64,000 nt of DNA from Fundicoccus_A sp052115865 (lineage in GTDB: Bacteria > Bacillota > Bacilli > Lactobacillales > Aerococcaceae): NCBI RefSeq assembly GCF_052115865.1, contig NZ_JBQKME010000006.1, forward strand, positions 62,001-126,000, given 5' to 3'. Within the stretch, counting starts at the first letter, position 1, and each line of letters opens with the position of its first letter. Both the position numbers and the translations under genes were made by a program. Of this stretch, positions 1 through 8,658 are shown piece by piece. The notes beneath the pieces were generated by a model. That model saw only the letters and a list, made by a program, of their open reading frames with translations, searched no databases and was not told the DNA's origin.

Positions 1-1503
1 TTTATTGTCCAAAGAATTGCTAATTATCAAGGAAAAATCATTCGTGACCAAGCTTATACCCATATGCAAAAACTTCCCGTGTCGTTTTTTGACAACAAGC
101 CTCCAGGGCAAATTTCGTCAAGAATTATTAATGACACCGAAGTGATTCGGCAAAACTTTTTCCATGCATTTGGATCGCAATCGGTCGTGAATATTATGTA
201 TTTAATCGGTATTTATATCGCTGTTATTATTGTGATGCCAGAATTTACAATTCCAATGACGATTTTAATTGTTGTGATTATTTTATGGCAAATTGGTTAT
301 ATTCGCCTAACAACGCCTCTTAATGCGAGTTGGCGTGAAATGGAAGGATCGGTTAACACACAAATTTCTGACTTAATCCAAGGGGTATCCATGGTTCAGC
401 TTTACCACCAAGAAGACAAACAATATCAGGAATTTGAAGAGACGAAGAAAAAATGGCTGGCTAACCGTGATAAAAGTGTGATTTATGACACCATGTTATC
501 ATGGAACCTATCGAATTTATTACGCCTCCTAGTCACTTTTGGATTGATGATTTACCTTGGAACACGTTTTGTGGACGGCATCCTCGGCTATACCGTTGGA
601 ACCTTGTACATCATTATGAATTATGTTGAACGTCTTTTTGGTCCCATCGGGATGTTAATCCAACAGATTGTCCAGTCCCAACAAGCACTTGCTGGAGCAA
701 AACGCGTCTTTGAAATTTTAGATGAGCCCATTGAAGAAGATAGCGAAACTGCCATTAAAGTGACCCAAGGGAATGTGGTGTTTAAAAACGTCAACTTTGG
801 CTATACAAGCGATCAAACTGTTTTAAAGAATATTAATTTACAGGCGAAACAAGGTGAAACCATTGCCCTTGTCGGGCACACCGGTTCAGGTAAGAGCTCG
901 ATTATCAACCTACTTTTTCGTTTCTATGACCCGCAAGAAGGCGACATCCTGATTGATAATCAACGGATTACAGACTATAGCCGAGACAGTATCCGCCAAG
1001 AAATGGGCATTGTCCTACAAGATCCTTTTCTTTTTTCAGGCACCATCGCCACAAATGTAAGCATGAAAAATCCCGCCATTACCGATGAACAAATCATCGA
1101 TGCCCTAGAAAAAGTCGGCGCCAAATCTCTTATCGATAAGCTGCCCAAAGGCATCCACGAACCCGTCGTCGAAAAAGGCCAAACCCTGTCATCCGGTGAA
1201 CGTCAGTTGATTTCCTTTGCCCGCGCTCTGGTGACCAATCCAAAAATCCTTATCTTGGATGAAGCCACTTCCCATATCGATTCACAAACCGAAGAGCTTA
1301 TCCAACAAGCCATTGATGTCGTGAAAGAAGGCCGTACAACCTTTATCATCGCCCACCGCCTTTCAACCATCCAAAACGCCGATCAAATCCTCGTCTTGGA
1401 AACTGGCGTCATCCGCGAACAAGGCAACCATAGCCAACTGCTCAAAGCCAACGGCATATACGCCGAAATGTTCCGCATGCAAGCCCACAGCACCACCCAT
1501 TAA
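1..1503 (+). CDS. ABC exporter, fused membrane and ATPase domains (5' truncated)
   Basis: The reading frame is open from base 1, so the gene begins outside the window; about 500 C-terminal codons are visible. The N-terminal half is the type IV exporter membrane domain, with the coupling stretch SFFDNKPPGQISSRIINDTE. The ATPase half has every motif: Walker A GHTGSGKSS (about 870-897), Q-loop VLQDPFLF, signature LSSGERQ, Walker B ILILDEATSHID and the switch histidine IIAHRLST. It resembles the LmrD/YheH side of heterodimeric multidrug exporters; a partner half-transporter would be expected just upstream (inference). The last 400 bases are visibly richer in C-ending codons than the start. The gene ends at the first copy of the dispersed 13-bp motif. 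Confidence 0.93.
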   Translation, partial: FIVQRIANYQGKIIRDQAYTHMQKLPVSFFDNKPPGQISSRIINDTEVIRQNFFHAFGSQSVVNIMYLIGIYIAVIIVMPEFTIPMTILIVVIILWQIGYIRLTTPLNASWREMEGSVNTQISDLIQGVSMVQLYHQEDKQYQEFEETKKKWLANRDKSVIYDTMLSWNLSNLLRLLVTFGLMIYLGTRFVDGILGYTVGTLYIIMNYVERLFGPIGMLIQQIVQSQQALAGAKRVFEILDEPIEEDSETAIKVTQGNVVFKNVNFGYTSDQTVLKNINLQAKQGETIALVGHTGSGKSSIINLLFRFYDPQEGDILIDNQRITDYSRDSIRQEMGIVLQDPFLFSGTIATNVSMKNPAITDEQIIDALEKVGAKSLIDKLPKGIHEPVVEKGQTLSSGERQLISFARALVTNPKILILDEATSHIDSQTEELIQQAIDVVKEGRTTFIIAHRLSTIQNADQILVLETGVIREQGNHSQLLKANGIYAEMFRMQAHSTTH

Positions 1504-1505
1504 AA

Positions 1506-1518
1506 TAAATATCACTGC
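1506..1518 (+). repeat. Dispersed motif TAAATATCNCTGC, perfect copy
   Basis: Perfect copy (N=A) 3 bases after the ABC exporter stop codon and just before its terminator. One of 11 perfect copies in the window. Confidence 0.8.
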
Positions 1519-1530
1519 TTGCAACCCAAA

Positions 1531-1572
1531 AACCCACCAAAAAAGTTGATGAACAACTTTTTTGGTGGGTTT
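1531..1572. terminator. Factor-independent terminator after ABC exporter
   Basis: A perfect 18-bp stem, left arm 1531-1548 and right arm 1554-1571, with a 5-base loop. The stem contains A and T runs on both sides, so it can act on the + strand and perhaps also for the convergent minus-strand HD gene. Confidence 0.85.
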
Positions 1573-1580
1573 AGCTTTTA

Positions 1581-1672
1581 GTTAGCCATATAAGGCGGTC
1601 TGTTCTGTCTAATTGCGGCCTAAATAGACATATAAAGCCGTCTGAACTGTCTAATAACAATCCCCCACCATA
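1581..1672. repeat. Short 42-bp-period intergenic repeat (array A, about two units)
   Basis: The stretch beginning CATATAAGGCGGTCTG at 1587 recurs as CATATAAAGCCGTCTG at 1629, exactly 42 bases later, and both are followed by TGTCTAAT at the same distance. Units contain inverted TAGAC/GTCTA arms. It has the same period as five other arrays of different sequence in the window. Confidence 0.75.
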
Positions 1673-1682
1673 ACACCAACTA

Positions 1683-3074
1683 CTAAAACAACCATTGTTG
1701 GATATGGTGCGTGACATCATTATGTTCAGTCACATAAGCCGCAAGAATCATGATTTGATTTTCATTTAATTCGTCGGCCGGTGTGTTTTCTAATTCGCTC
1801 AACAATTCTTTAGGGAAGTACAAGCGGTAGTCGCCACGGACTTTCCCCGCCAAAGCATTCACCAAAGGACTCACTGTGGCTAATTCGACCACTTGGTTTG
1901 TTTTGGTTACCAGTTCAATCTGGGTTTTATTGCTCGTATTGTAAGGGCGATAATAATCATAAGGTAAGTCGTAACTACTATTTTCACTAAAATAATAATC
2001 CGGGTCATAACCTGCGCGCACCAACTCATCCATTAATGCTGTCTTGAGCTGTACAACCTCATCCTTCGTCACAATAATCGACTTAAAAGGCTTCCGGTTC
2101 ACAAAGCGATAGGCCAAATCAACCAAAATCGGATCATCTTCAGCTAACCAGTGCGTGAAATAAGAACTCATGATATGATCATCTAAACGTAGATAATCCT
2201 GTAAATCCCAATTGCCTTCCAAAAAGGGCTTCAATAAACTAGCCGGATGCTTCATATGCATATCAGCGTTCAAATAACATTCTTTGGCTCGCGCAAATAA
2301 ACTTTGCAAAATCTGCTCCATCCCACGTGACACCGGATGAAAATACACTTGCATATACATTTGATAGCGACTGACAATATAATCTTCCACCGCATGCATG
2401 CCAGAATAATCAAAAGCAATTTGATGGTTAAAAGGACGAATAACCCGCAAAATCCGCGTTAAATCAAAGGTCCCATAACTAACCCCCGCATAATAGGCAT
2501 CCCGCAATAAATAATCCATGCGGTCTGCATCAATTTGACTACTAATCAACTGCACGACTTGCTTATTTGGATATGTTTTATTGATCACGCTGGCGACCAA
2601 TTCTGGAAAATCCGGACTAACCGAGCGCAAAACCTTATTAATCTCCGTTTCCGGTGACGTAATAATCGCCTGTGTTAACAACTCGTGGTCCGTATTAAAT
2701 ATCCCTTCAAAGGTATGTGAAAACGGTCCGTGGCCAATATCGTGCAGGAGGGCGGCACACAAAACAAGCAGGCGTTCCTGGCTGTCCCACAAGCCATCAT
2801 GCTCCGTTTGCGACGGATAATTCCGCGAAAAATTACTTTCAATCCGACGCATAACTTCATAAACCCCTAAAGAGTGGTTAAACCGCGTATGCTCAGCCCC
2901 GTGAAAAGTATAAGAAGACGTACCTAACTGCTTAATCCGACGCAAACGTTGAAATTCCGACGTATCAATTAAATCAAGAATGACCTGGTCCTTAACATGA
3001 ATATAATCATGAACAGGGTCACGAAAAACTTTTTCACGACTAAACGATTTTGATGCATAGTTTGAATCCTTCAT
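1683..3074 (-). CDS. HD-domain phosphohydrolase (YwfO/SAMHD1-like)
   Basis: 463 residues. The metal-binding HD signature is complete near the N-terminus: His67 in HTRFNHSLG, then the pair His111-Asp112 in ALLHDIGHGPFSH with His115 and His120 close by. This is the arrangement of the dGTPase/SAMHD1-like branch, and length and context (downstream of lipL) match Bacillus YwfO. The likely activity is hydrolysis of a nucleoside triphosphate or other phosphoester in the cytosol; the substrate cannot be read from sequence. It starts 20 bases after the lipL stop, so the two are probably one transcript. Its 3' end faces array A. Confidence 0.9.
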   Translation of the reverse strand: MKDSNYASKSFSREKVFRDPVHDYIHVKDQVILDLIDTSEFQRLRRIKQLGTSSYTFHGAEHTRFNHSLGVYEVMRRIESNFSRNYPSQTEHDGLWDSQERLLVLCAALLHDIGHGPFSHTFEGIFNTDHELLTQAIITSPETEINKVLRSVSPDFPELVASVINKTYPNKQVVQLISSQIDADRMDYLLRDAYYAGVSYGTFDLTRILRVIRPFNHQIAFDYSGMHAVEDYIVSRYQMYMQVYFHPVSRGMEQILQSLFARAKECYLNADMHMKHPASLLKPFLEGNWDLQDYLRLDDHIMSSYFTHWLAEDDPILVDLAYRFVNRKPFKSIIVTKDEVVQLKTALMDELVRAGYDPDYYFSENSSYDLPYDYYRPYNTSNKTQIELVTKTNQVVELATVSPLVNALAGKVRGDYRLYFPKELLSELENTPADELNENQIMILAAYVTEHNDVTHHIQQWLF

Positions 3075-3094
3075 AAAGCACCTCTCATATTAGA

Positions 3095-3937
3095 CTAGGG
3101 TTGGACACTTAACGTCCTTTGAAACACTTTCGGAAAACTCTGTTGGTAAAAACCTTCCAAATCAGTTTGGTTGAAGTCTCCCACTTCAACCGTCGAAAAC
3201 CTTTTAAAAACCTCTAATAAATATCTCTGATAATCACTAACGGTTATCGCTTCGCCAATAACTTTTTCTAGCGTTGTCATCACATTAGGATTCACCTTTG
3301 GATAAGTCTCATCGCCTTGACCAATTAAATAATAATCACGAATTAACTCAGCTCTTGCATCTTGATCGCCATTGACGCTGATATAGGCTGCCGTTGTGAT
3401 GCCTGTTTTAAAGCGACGCTGGGCAATCCCACCAATTTTCAATCCATCAATGACTAAATCATAGCGGCCAGGACAGTAAGAATCTGGAATTTCATAACTT
3501 TCAACTTTAATGTTCCATTGACTTAAACTCTGTTGGACCAGTTGTACCATTTGCTCATAAGCCAAGTCAATCGACAAGGGATAACGCTGGTTATCACTGA
3601 CTAAGCCAACATTTAAAATGCCTGGTTCATTAACGACCGCTAAGCCACCATGAGGTCTTAATAAGACATCATAACCACTGTCCACTAAAAATTGATTGGC
3701 TGAAAAAACGTCTTTTAGGCGCGTATCTTTTGAACCAAGGAGGATAGCTTCTTTTTGTAGAGGGTAAAAATGAAGGATCGCGTTGTTTTTACTTGACTGG
3801 TTTTGGTTTAAGAATGGCACATAACGTAAAAAACTATCCTGGTATGCAAGGGCGCTATTGCCAGAATCTTGGTGTGGATTATGTTTTTCATCAAAAACAT
3901 GCCAATGATGATTTTCTATATAGTCAAATGCCGTCAT
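3095..3937 (-). CDS. lipL: Octanoyl-[GcvH]:protein N-octanoyltransferase
   Basis: 280 residues of the biotin/lipoate transferase fold, the same length as Bacillus LipL (YwfL). It carries RPHGGLAVV (about residues 94-102), then Cys155 in SYCPGRYDL, matching the acyl-accepting cysteine of LipL/LipM, and Lys167 in GLKIGGIAQRR. LipL moves an octanoyl (or lipoyl) group from the glycine-cleavage H protein to the E2 subunits of 2-oxo-acid dehydrogenases. The cysteine argues against an ATP-dependent LplA-type ligase. It is first gene of the minus-strand pair with the HD protein and divergent from the DUF1934 gene. Confidence 0.85.
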   Translation of the reverse strand: MTAFDYIENHHWHVFDEKHNPHQDSGNSALAYQDSFLRYVPFLNQNQSSKNNAILHFYPLQKEAILLGSKDTRLKDVFSANQFLVDSGYDVLLRPHGGLAVVNEPGILNVGLVSDNQRYPLSIDLAYEQMVQLVQQSLSQWNIKVESYEIPDSYCPGRYDLVIDGLKIGGIAQRRFKTGITTAAYISVNGDQDARAELIRDYYLIGQGDETYPKVNPNVMTTLEKVIGEAITVSDYQRYLLEVFKRFSTVEVGDFNQTDLEGFYQQSFPKVFQRTLSVQP

Positions 3938-4123
3938 AAATCAGTGCTCCTTCATTATTAAATTATTATTATTATACCAATAATTTATTGTAATAACTAT
4001 GTAGCTAGCAAAAAGAAACAAAATGATAACATACAGATGAAGGCTTCTTGATTTGTGTAACATTAGCATTGATATTTATTAAGGAGATTAGCTATAATAT
4101 TCTTGTAGTGTAAATGAGGTGAA

Positions 4124-4543
4124 ATGATGTATCAACAACCGATTAAGATTAAAGTTCATCAAGAGATTGACCATCAGATGAATCAAGGCATGGATCAATA
4201 TTATCTTGAAGGTGAAGGGGATCTAACGGTTTTGCGGACCTATAGTAAAATTCGTTACCATGATCAAGAAGGTTACCCCATTGAAATAAAATGGCAGCTA
4301 GACATGAATAATAACTTCTATATTATAGAGATTATTCAGCCATCGTATACTTTAAGGTTTAATCCTGAGGTCGAAACCTTAACGGCTTATCATACACCGC
4401 AAGGGGTATGGGAATTGAATGTTCAAACCTTGGAATTAGTAATTGAAGAAGAGGATGGGCTTAAACAAATTAAGATTCGTTATCAAATGACAATGAATGA
4501 TCAGCCTTTGGGAATATACCAGTATCATTTAACGGTGTTATAG
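4124..4543 (+). CDS. DUF1934 (YwiB-like) small beta-barrel protein
   Basis: 139 residues, no signal peptide or membrane segment, with alternating hydrophobic/polar strands expected of the calycin-like DUF1934 fold. A GAGGTG ribosome site precedes two consecutive ATG codons; either could start. Bacillus ywiB lies near argS and rpoE, and here the gene sits just upstream of rpoE, which supports the family call. Function is unknown. A near copy of the dispersed motif (4066-4078, one mismatch) lies about 45 bases upstream, directly before an AAGGAG stretch. Confidence 0.75.
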   Translation: MMYQQPIKIKVHQEIDHQMNQGMDQYYLEGEGDLTVLRTYSKIRYHDQEGYPIEIKWQLDMNNNFYIIEIIQPSYTLRFNPEVETLTAYHTPQGVWELNVQTLELVIEEEDGLKQIKIRYQMTMNDQPLGIYQYHLTVL

Positions 4544-4616
4544 GCATAAGATTTTAGTTGATTTATGCTGGCTAAATCGTTAAGATAGTTAAGAATATAT
4601 GGAAGGAAGTGGCTTG

Positions 4617-5279
4617 ATGGCACTAGAAGAACTTGCCGGTCAAAATAAAAGCGAATTGTCGTTGATTGAAGTGGCTCATGCGATCATTACTGAGCATGGT
4701 GACATTATTGAATTCAATGATTTGCTTGTTCAAATACAAAATTATTTAGGTTTAACTGAAACACAACTTGAAAGCAAGATGGCTCGTTTTTATACGGATT
4801 TAAATGTGGATGGTCGTTTTATTTCTTTAGGTGAAAATCGTTGGGGTTTGCGTGTTTGGTACCCAATCGATTCAATTGATGAAGAAATCATTACGTCTTC
4901 AGAAGAAGATGAGCTTCCAAAACGTACACGTCGTAAGAAACGTAAAATTAATGTCTTTGAAGATGAAGATATGATTGACTATAACGATGATGATCCAGAA
5001 GACAGCGATGATGCATACGATGATGACGAGGACTATGACTCAACTTCGGAGGATGAGGATGAGGACGAGGAAGAAACAGAAGATTTATCTGTTATTTTAG
5101 CTGAAGAAGATAAAGACGATGATGAAGACGAAGAATTAAACGCTTATGTTTCTGATTTAGATGAACTCGGTGATGCTGAAGTGGATATTCCAGATGATGA
5201 CTTCGAAGAATTTGATGATGAGGATGAAGAGGAAGTCGAAGAAGCGGATGAAGATTATGAATATGAGGATGAGGATTAG
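4617..5279 (+). CDS. rpoE: DNA-directed RNA polymerase delta subunit
   Basis: 220 residues. The first 90 form the winged-helix HARE-HTH domain (EVAHAIITEHG ... GENRWGLRVWYPID); the remaining 120 are a very acidic, disordered Asp/Glu tail, longer than that of the 173-residue Bacillus protein. Delta binds core polymerase, raises sensitivity to initiating nucleotide concentration and helps recycle enzyme. The start is placed at ATG 4617 because the earlier in-frame ATG at 4599 overlaps the AAGGAAG ribosome site. Its position directly before pyrG is conserved in Firmicutes. The pyrG promoter begins 18 bases after the stop. Confidence 0.95.
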   Translation: MALEELAGQNKSELSLIEVAHAIITEHGDIIEFNDLLVQIQNYLGLTETQLESKMARFYTDLNVDGRFISLGENRWGLRVWYPIDSIDEEIITSSEEDELPKRTRRKKRKINVFEDEDMIDYNDDDPEDSDDAYDDDEDYDSTSEDEDEDEEETEDLSVILAEEDKDDDEDEELNAYVSDLDELGDAEVDIPDDDFEEFDDEDEEEVEEADEDYEYEDED

Positions 5280-5296
5280 TCCTAAGGAATCTGCTC

Positions 5297-5336
5297 TTGA
5301 CGAAAGACGGACAATCAAGTATTATTTTACTTGGGC
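5297..5336 (+). promoter_or_regulatory. pyrG promoter with GGGC initiation site
   Basis: The -35 box TTGACG (5297-5302) and -10 box TATTAT (5320-5325) are separated by 17 bases. Seven bases after the -10 box is GGGC (5333-5336). Start at GGGC is the hallmark of the Bacillus and Lactococcus pyrG promoter, where low CTP stalls polymerase before the first C and makes it add extra G residues. Confidence 0.8.
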
Positions 5337-5339
5337 ACT

Positions 5340-5405
5340 CTAGCAATCATTGCTAGCCAAGGACAGTATAAATGCTCCCTATTCCATGGAATAGGGAGCA
5401 TTTTT
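5340..5405 (+). terminator. pyrG leader hairpin and attenuator terminator
   Basis: A small hairpin (CTAGC arms, 5340-5356) is followed by a strong terminator: a 14-bp stem at 5371-5402 around loop CATG and a T run. The 5' side of the terminator stem is pyrimidine-rich (GCTCCCTATTCC), so a transcript with extra 5' G residues could pair with it and prevent termination, as described for Bacillus pyrG. It would also stop read-through from rpoE. Confidence 0.8.
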
Positions 5406-5456
5406 GTTTTTTACAAAAAAGTGTAGATTAATGGTTTGCAGAAAGGAAAATGAATG

Positions 5457-7082
5457 ATGACTCAATATATTTTTGTAACAGGTGGTGTCGTTTCTTCTAT
5501 TGGAAAGGGAATTGTTGCGGCTTCACTTGGTCGGATCTTGAAAAATCGCGGATTGAAGATTGCGATTCAAAAATTTGATCCTTATATTAATGTGGACCCT
5601 GGTACGATGAGTCCCTATCAACATGGTGAGGTTTTTGTAACGGATGATGGGACAGAAACTGACTTAGACTTAGGGCACTATGAACGTTTTATTGATGAAA
5701 ATGCTAATCAATACTCTAGTGTGACAACAGGTAAAATTTATTCAGAAGTCTTAATGAAAGAGCGTCGTGGAGATTATTTAGGGGCGACTGTACAAGTCAT
5801 TCCGCATATTACGAACGCGATTAAGGAAAAGATTATGCGTGCAGGGGAGACGACCAATGCGGATATCGTGATTACAGAAGTTGGGGGAACTGTTGGTGAT
5901 ATTGAATCACTGCCGTTCTTAGAAGCCCTACGCCAAATGCGGTCACAAGTTGGTCATAACAATGTGTTATATATTCACACGACCCTAGTCCCTTATTTAA
6001 AAGCTGCTGGTGAAATGAAGACCAAGCCAACGCAACACTCTGTGAAAGAGTTACGTAGTTTAGGGATTCAACCAAATATTTTAGTGGTTAGAACCGAAGA
6101 ACCTTTACCGTATTCGATGAAAGAAAAGTTAGCTCTATTTTGTGATGTGAATGTCAATGCGGTGATTGAGTCATTAGACGTAGAGACTTTATATTCGATC
6201 CCTTTACGTTTACAAGAACAAAAAATGGATCAATTAGTTGTGGACCATTTCGGTTTGAATGTACCGGAAGCTGATTTACAAGCTTGGGAAGACTTAACGA
6301 ATAAAATTTTAAACTTAAAAAATACTATTAAAATCGGCCTAGTAGGTAAATATGTTTCACTGCAAGATGCTTATTTATCTGTCGTTGAAGCCTTAAAACA
6401 CTCTGGTTTTTCAGCAGATAGTGATGTTGAAGTGAAATGGATTGATGCAGAACATCTGACAGAATCGAATTTAGAGTCAGAGTTAGCGGATGTGGATGGA
6501 ATCTTAGTGCCAGGTGGTTTTGGTCATCGTGGTATTGCAGGGAAATTATTAGCTATCCAATATGCGCGTGAAAACCAAATTCCTTTCTTAGGTATTTGTT
6601 TAGGCATGCAATTAGCTTGTGTCGAATACGCTCGTAACGTTGTTGGCATCAAAGGCGCAGATACAGGCGAAGAAAATGCAGATGCGAAAGATAAGATTAT
6701 TGATTTAATGGTTGATCAAGAAGATGCGGAAGACTTAGGTGGAACCTTGCGTTTAGGCTTGTATCCATGTGTCATTAAACCGGATACCTTGGCTCACCGT
6801 TTATATGGCGGACAAGATGAAGTTCAGGAACGTCACCGCCACCGTTATGAATTTAACAATGCTTACCGTGAGATGATGGAAGAACATGGTATGGTATTCT
6901 CTGGTTTAAGTCCAGACGGTAAGTTGGTTGAAATTATAGAGTTACCATCGCATCCGTTTTTTGTAGCGTCTCAGTTTCATCCAGAATTCGTTTCACGTCC
7001 TAACCGACCACAAAGCTTGTTCAATGGATTTGTGTCTGCAAGTTTAGACTACCGACGTCAAGCCGAACAGGCGAAAGCATAA
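5457..7082 (+). CDS. pyrG: CTP synthase
   Basis: 541 residues. The N-terminal amidoligase domain opens with YIFVTGGVVSSIGKG, the ATP/UTP-binding start of CTP synthase. The C-terminal class I glutaminase has its nucleophile in GICLGMQLA (around residue 380) and the His/Glu pair in FHPEF. It converts UTP, ATP and glutamine to CTP. Two ATG codons (5454, 5457) are adjacent; 5457 gives the better distance to AAGGAA and the usual MTQYIF start. Expression is probably set by CTP through the GGGC/attenuator leader upstream. Confidence 0.97.
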   Translation: MTQYIFVTGGVVSSIGKGIVAASLGRILKNRGLKIAIQKFDPYINVDPGTMSPYQHGEVFVTDDGTETDLDLGHYERFIDENANQYSSVTTGKIYSEVLMKERRGDYLGATVQVIPHITNAIKEKIMRAGETTNADIVITEVGGTVGDIESLPFLEALRQMRSQVGHNNVLYIHTTLVPYLKAAGEMKTKPTQHSVKELRSLGIQPNILVVRTEEPLPYSMKEKLALFCDVNVNAVIESLDVETLYSIPLRLQEQKMDQLVVDHFGLNVPEADLQAWEDLTNKILNLKNTIKIGLVGKYVSLQDAYLSVVEALKHSGFSADSDVEVKWIDAEHLTESNLESELADVDGILVPGGFGHRGIAGKLLAIQYARENQIPFLGICLGMQLACVEYARNVVGIKGADTGEENADAKDKIIDLMVDQEDAEDLGGTLRLGLYPCVIKPDTLAHRLYGGQDEVQERHRHRYEFNNAYREMMEEHGMVFSGLSPDGKLVEIIELPSHPFFVASQFHPEFVSRPNRPQSLFNGFVSASLDYRRQAEQAKA

Positions 7083-7206
7083 GTTTAGTGGTAAAAGGGG
7101 ATATTTATTTTTCATGAAAGGGCTTATTCAAACCCTTTAAGCTAGTAAATTAGTCTGCGTTGGCTTATAATAATATTATAGATGTTTATCACAAGGAGGA
7201 AATTTA

Positions 7207-8064
7207 ATGAGTCGTTTAGTAAGTATGACAGAAATGCTTAACAAAGCAAAAGAAGGAAAGTACGCAGTTGGCCAATTCAATATTAATAACTTAGAATGGA
7301 CGCAAGCTGTTCTAACTGCAGCTCAAGAAAATAACTCACCTATTATCTTAGGTGTATCTGAAGGTGCAGCAAAATATATGGGTGGCACTAAAGTTGTTTC
7401 AGCAATGGTTAATGCCTTATTAGAAACAATGGACATTACTGTTCCTGTTGCTCTACACTTAGACCATGGTTCAAGCTTTGAGACATGTAAAGATGCTATT
7501 GATGCTGGCTTTAGTTCAGTCATGATTGATGGTTCACATGATCCAATTGATGATAACATTACTTTATCTAAAAAAGTTGTTGATTATGCACACGCTCGTG
7601 GCGCTTCTGTTGAAGCTGAGGTTGGTACTGTTGGTGGTGAAGAAGACGGTGTGATTGGTGGAGTACAATACGCTGACTTAGAAGAATGTAAACGTATGGT
7701 AACTGAAGCAGGTGTTGATGCTTTAGCGGCTGCTCTAGGTTCTGTTCACGGTACTTACGATGGTGAGCCTAAATTAGGTTTCGATGAAATGTTAGCTATT
7801 TCTGAAGCGACTAATGCACCATTAGTATTACATGGTGGTTCTGGTATTCCTGAGCACCAAGTTAAACGTGCGATTGAATATGGACATGCTAAAATCAATG
7901 TTAATACTGAATTACAACAACAATTTACAAAAGCCGTTCGTGAACTGTTAGATACAGACAAAAAAGTTTACGACCCACGTAAAGTATTAAAACCAGGTGT
8001 ACAAGCAATTGTTGAAACAACAAAAGCAACAATGGATATGTTTGGTTCAACTGGACAAGCTTAA
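7207..8064 (+). CDS. fba: Class II fructose-1,6-bisphosphate aldolase
   Basis: 285 residues, the family's usual length. Metal ligands are visible in HLDHGSS (about residues 82-88), in the EAEVG stretch and in VLHGGSGIP; the substrate loop INVNTELQ follows. It cleaves fructose-1,6-bisphosphate to DHAP and glyceraldehyde-3-phosphate in glycolysis. A near-perfect AAGGAGG site precedes ATG. Codon use is strongly biased (GGT, GCT, TTA), as expected of a highly expressed gene. It follows pyrG at 124 bases and ends at its own terminator. Confidence 0.97.
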   Translation: MSRLVSMTEMLNKAKEGKYAVGQFNINNLEWTQAVLTAAQENNSPIILGVSEGAAKYMGGTKVVSAMVNALLETMDITVPVALHLDHGSSFETCKDAIDAGFSSVMIDGSHDPIDDNITLSKKVVDYAHARGASVEAEVGTVGGEEDGVIGGVQYADLEECKRMVTEAGVDALAAALGSVHGTYDGEPKLGFDEMLAISEATNAPLVLHGGSGIPEHQVKRAIEYGHAKINVNTELQQQFTKAVRELLDTDKKVYDPRKVLKPGVQAIVETTKATMDMFGSTGQA

Positions 8065-8077
8065 TTCTAATAAATAT

Positions 8078-8122
8078 AACCGTCATGAGCGCTGGGTAAC
8101 AGTGTTTATGGCGGTTTTTTTC
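8078..8122 (+). terminator. fba terminator
   Basis: A 17-bp stem including several G-U pairs (left arm 8078-8094, right arm 8100-8116) followed by a T-rich tract. Confidence 0.85.
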
Positions 8123-8259
8123 TTTTGTAGGAATGATGGATTGGAGATGTTGGGTGTCTTTGGAATTGATTTGAGAGTGGCTATCCGGATCTCAGAATGG
8201 TGACCGTTCTCTAATTGTCTTAAGATTGGAAACTCAGGGTAGTAAGGGCTCTTTAATAT

Positions 8260-8335
8260 AAGTGGGAAGTGACGGGAAGTCCCGTTATTTCCCGCTTATT
8301 TTATAAGCGTATATGACTTTCGGTATGCGCTTATA
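8260..8335. other. Two consecutive intergenic hairpins
   Basis: The first hairpin has 17-base arms (8260-8276 and 8281-8297) with three G-U or T-G positions and a 4-base loop; the second has perfect TATAAGCG/CGCTTATA arms (8302-8309 and 8328-8335). Neither has a T tail, so they are not ordinary terminators. They lie between fba and the pyrF promoter, a 594-base gap with no credible gene. Confidence 0.6.
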
Positions 8336-8421
8336 ACACACCTGAAAGATCCCATCACGTCCCAATAATCAACTTTGTTTTACAACATCTAATGGACTTC
8401 ATTTTTTCATCATTTTCCTCA

Positions 8422-8449
8422 TTGACATCCACCAATCGAATGCTATAAT
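8422..8449 (+). promoter_or_regulatory. pyrF promoter
   Basis: Consensus -35 TTGACA (8422-8427), a 16-base spacer and consensus -10 TATAAT (8444-8449). Transcription would start near 8456, leaving a leader of about 200 bases before pyrF. Confidence 0.8.
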
Positions 8450-8455
8450 GTCAAA

Positions 8456-8607
8456 CAGCAAGGTTTACTTTAAGCGTGTTCCGTGAAACATGAAAGTACA
8501 TACCAACAGGCTATTTATTGTGCTATTTTTACCTGCCAATAAATAGGACACATGATGTATTTTTGTTAAGAGACGGGCACTGATATTAGTTGCTAGTCTC
8601 TTTTTTT
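8456..8607 (+). promoter_or_regulatory. pyrF-pyrE 5' leader with attenuator terminator
   Basis: The leader holds a hairpin with perfect 10-bp arms CTATTTATTG/CAATAAATAG (8511-8546), then a terminator with AAGAGAC/GTCTCTT arms (8568-8602) and seven Ts. A terminator between a consensus promoter and the gene indicates transcription attenuation. I could not recognise a canonical PyrR-binding loop, so the sensing mechanism is open. Confidence 0.65.
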
Positions 8608-8658
8608 GTTTTATAATAGAGACAACACGATAAGTGTAATGATGGAGGAGCTGAAGAA

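Noticed and set aside
5092..5346. Minus-strand frame opposite the rpoE acidic tail
   Set aside because: It is the mirror of Asp/Glu codons (His/Leu-rich), with no ribosome site.
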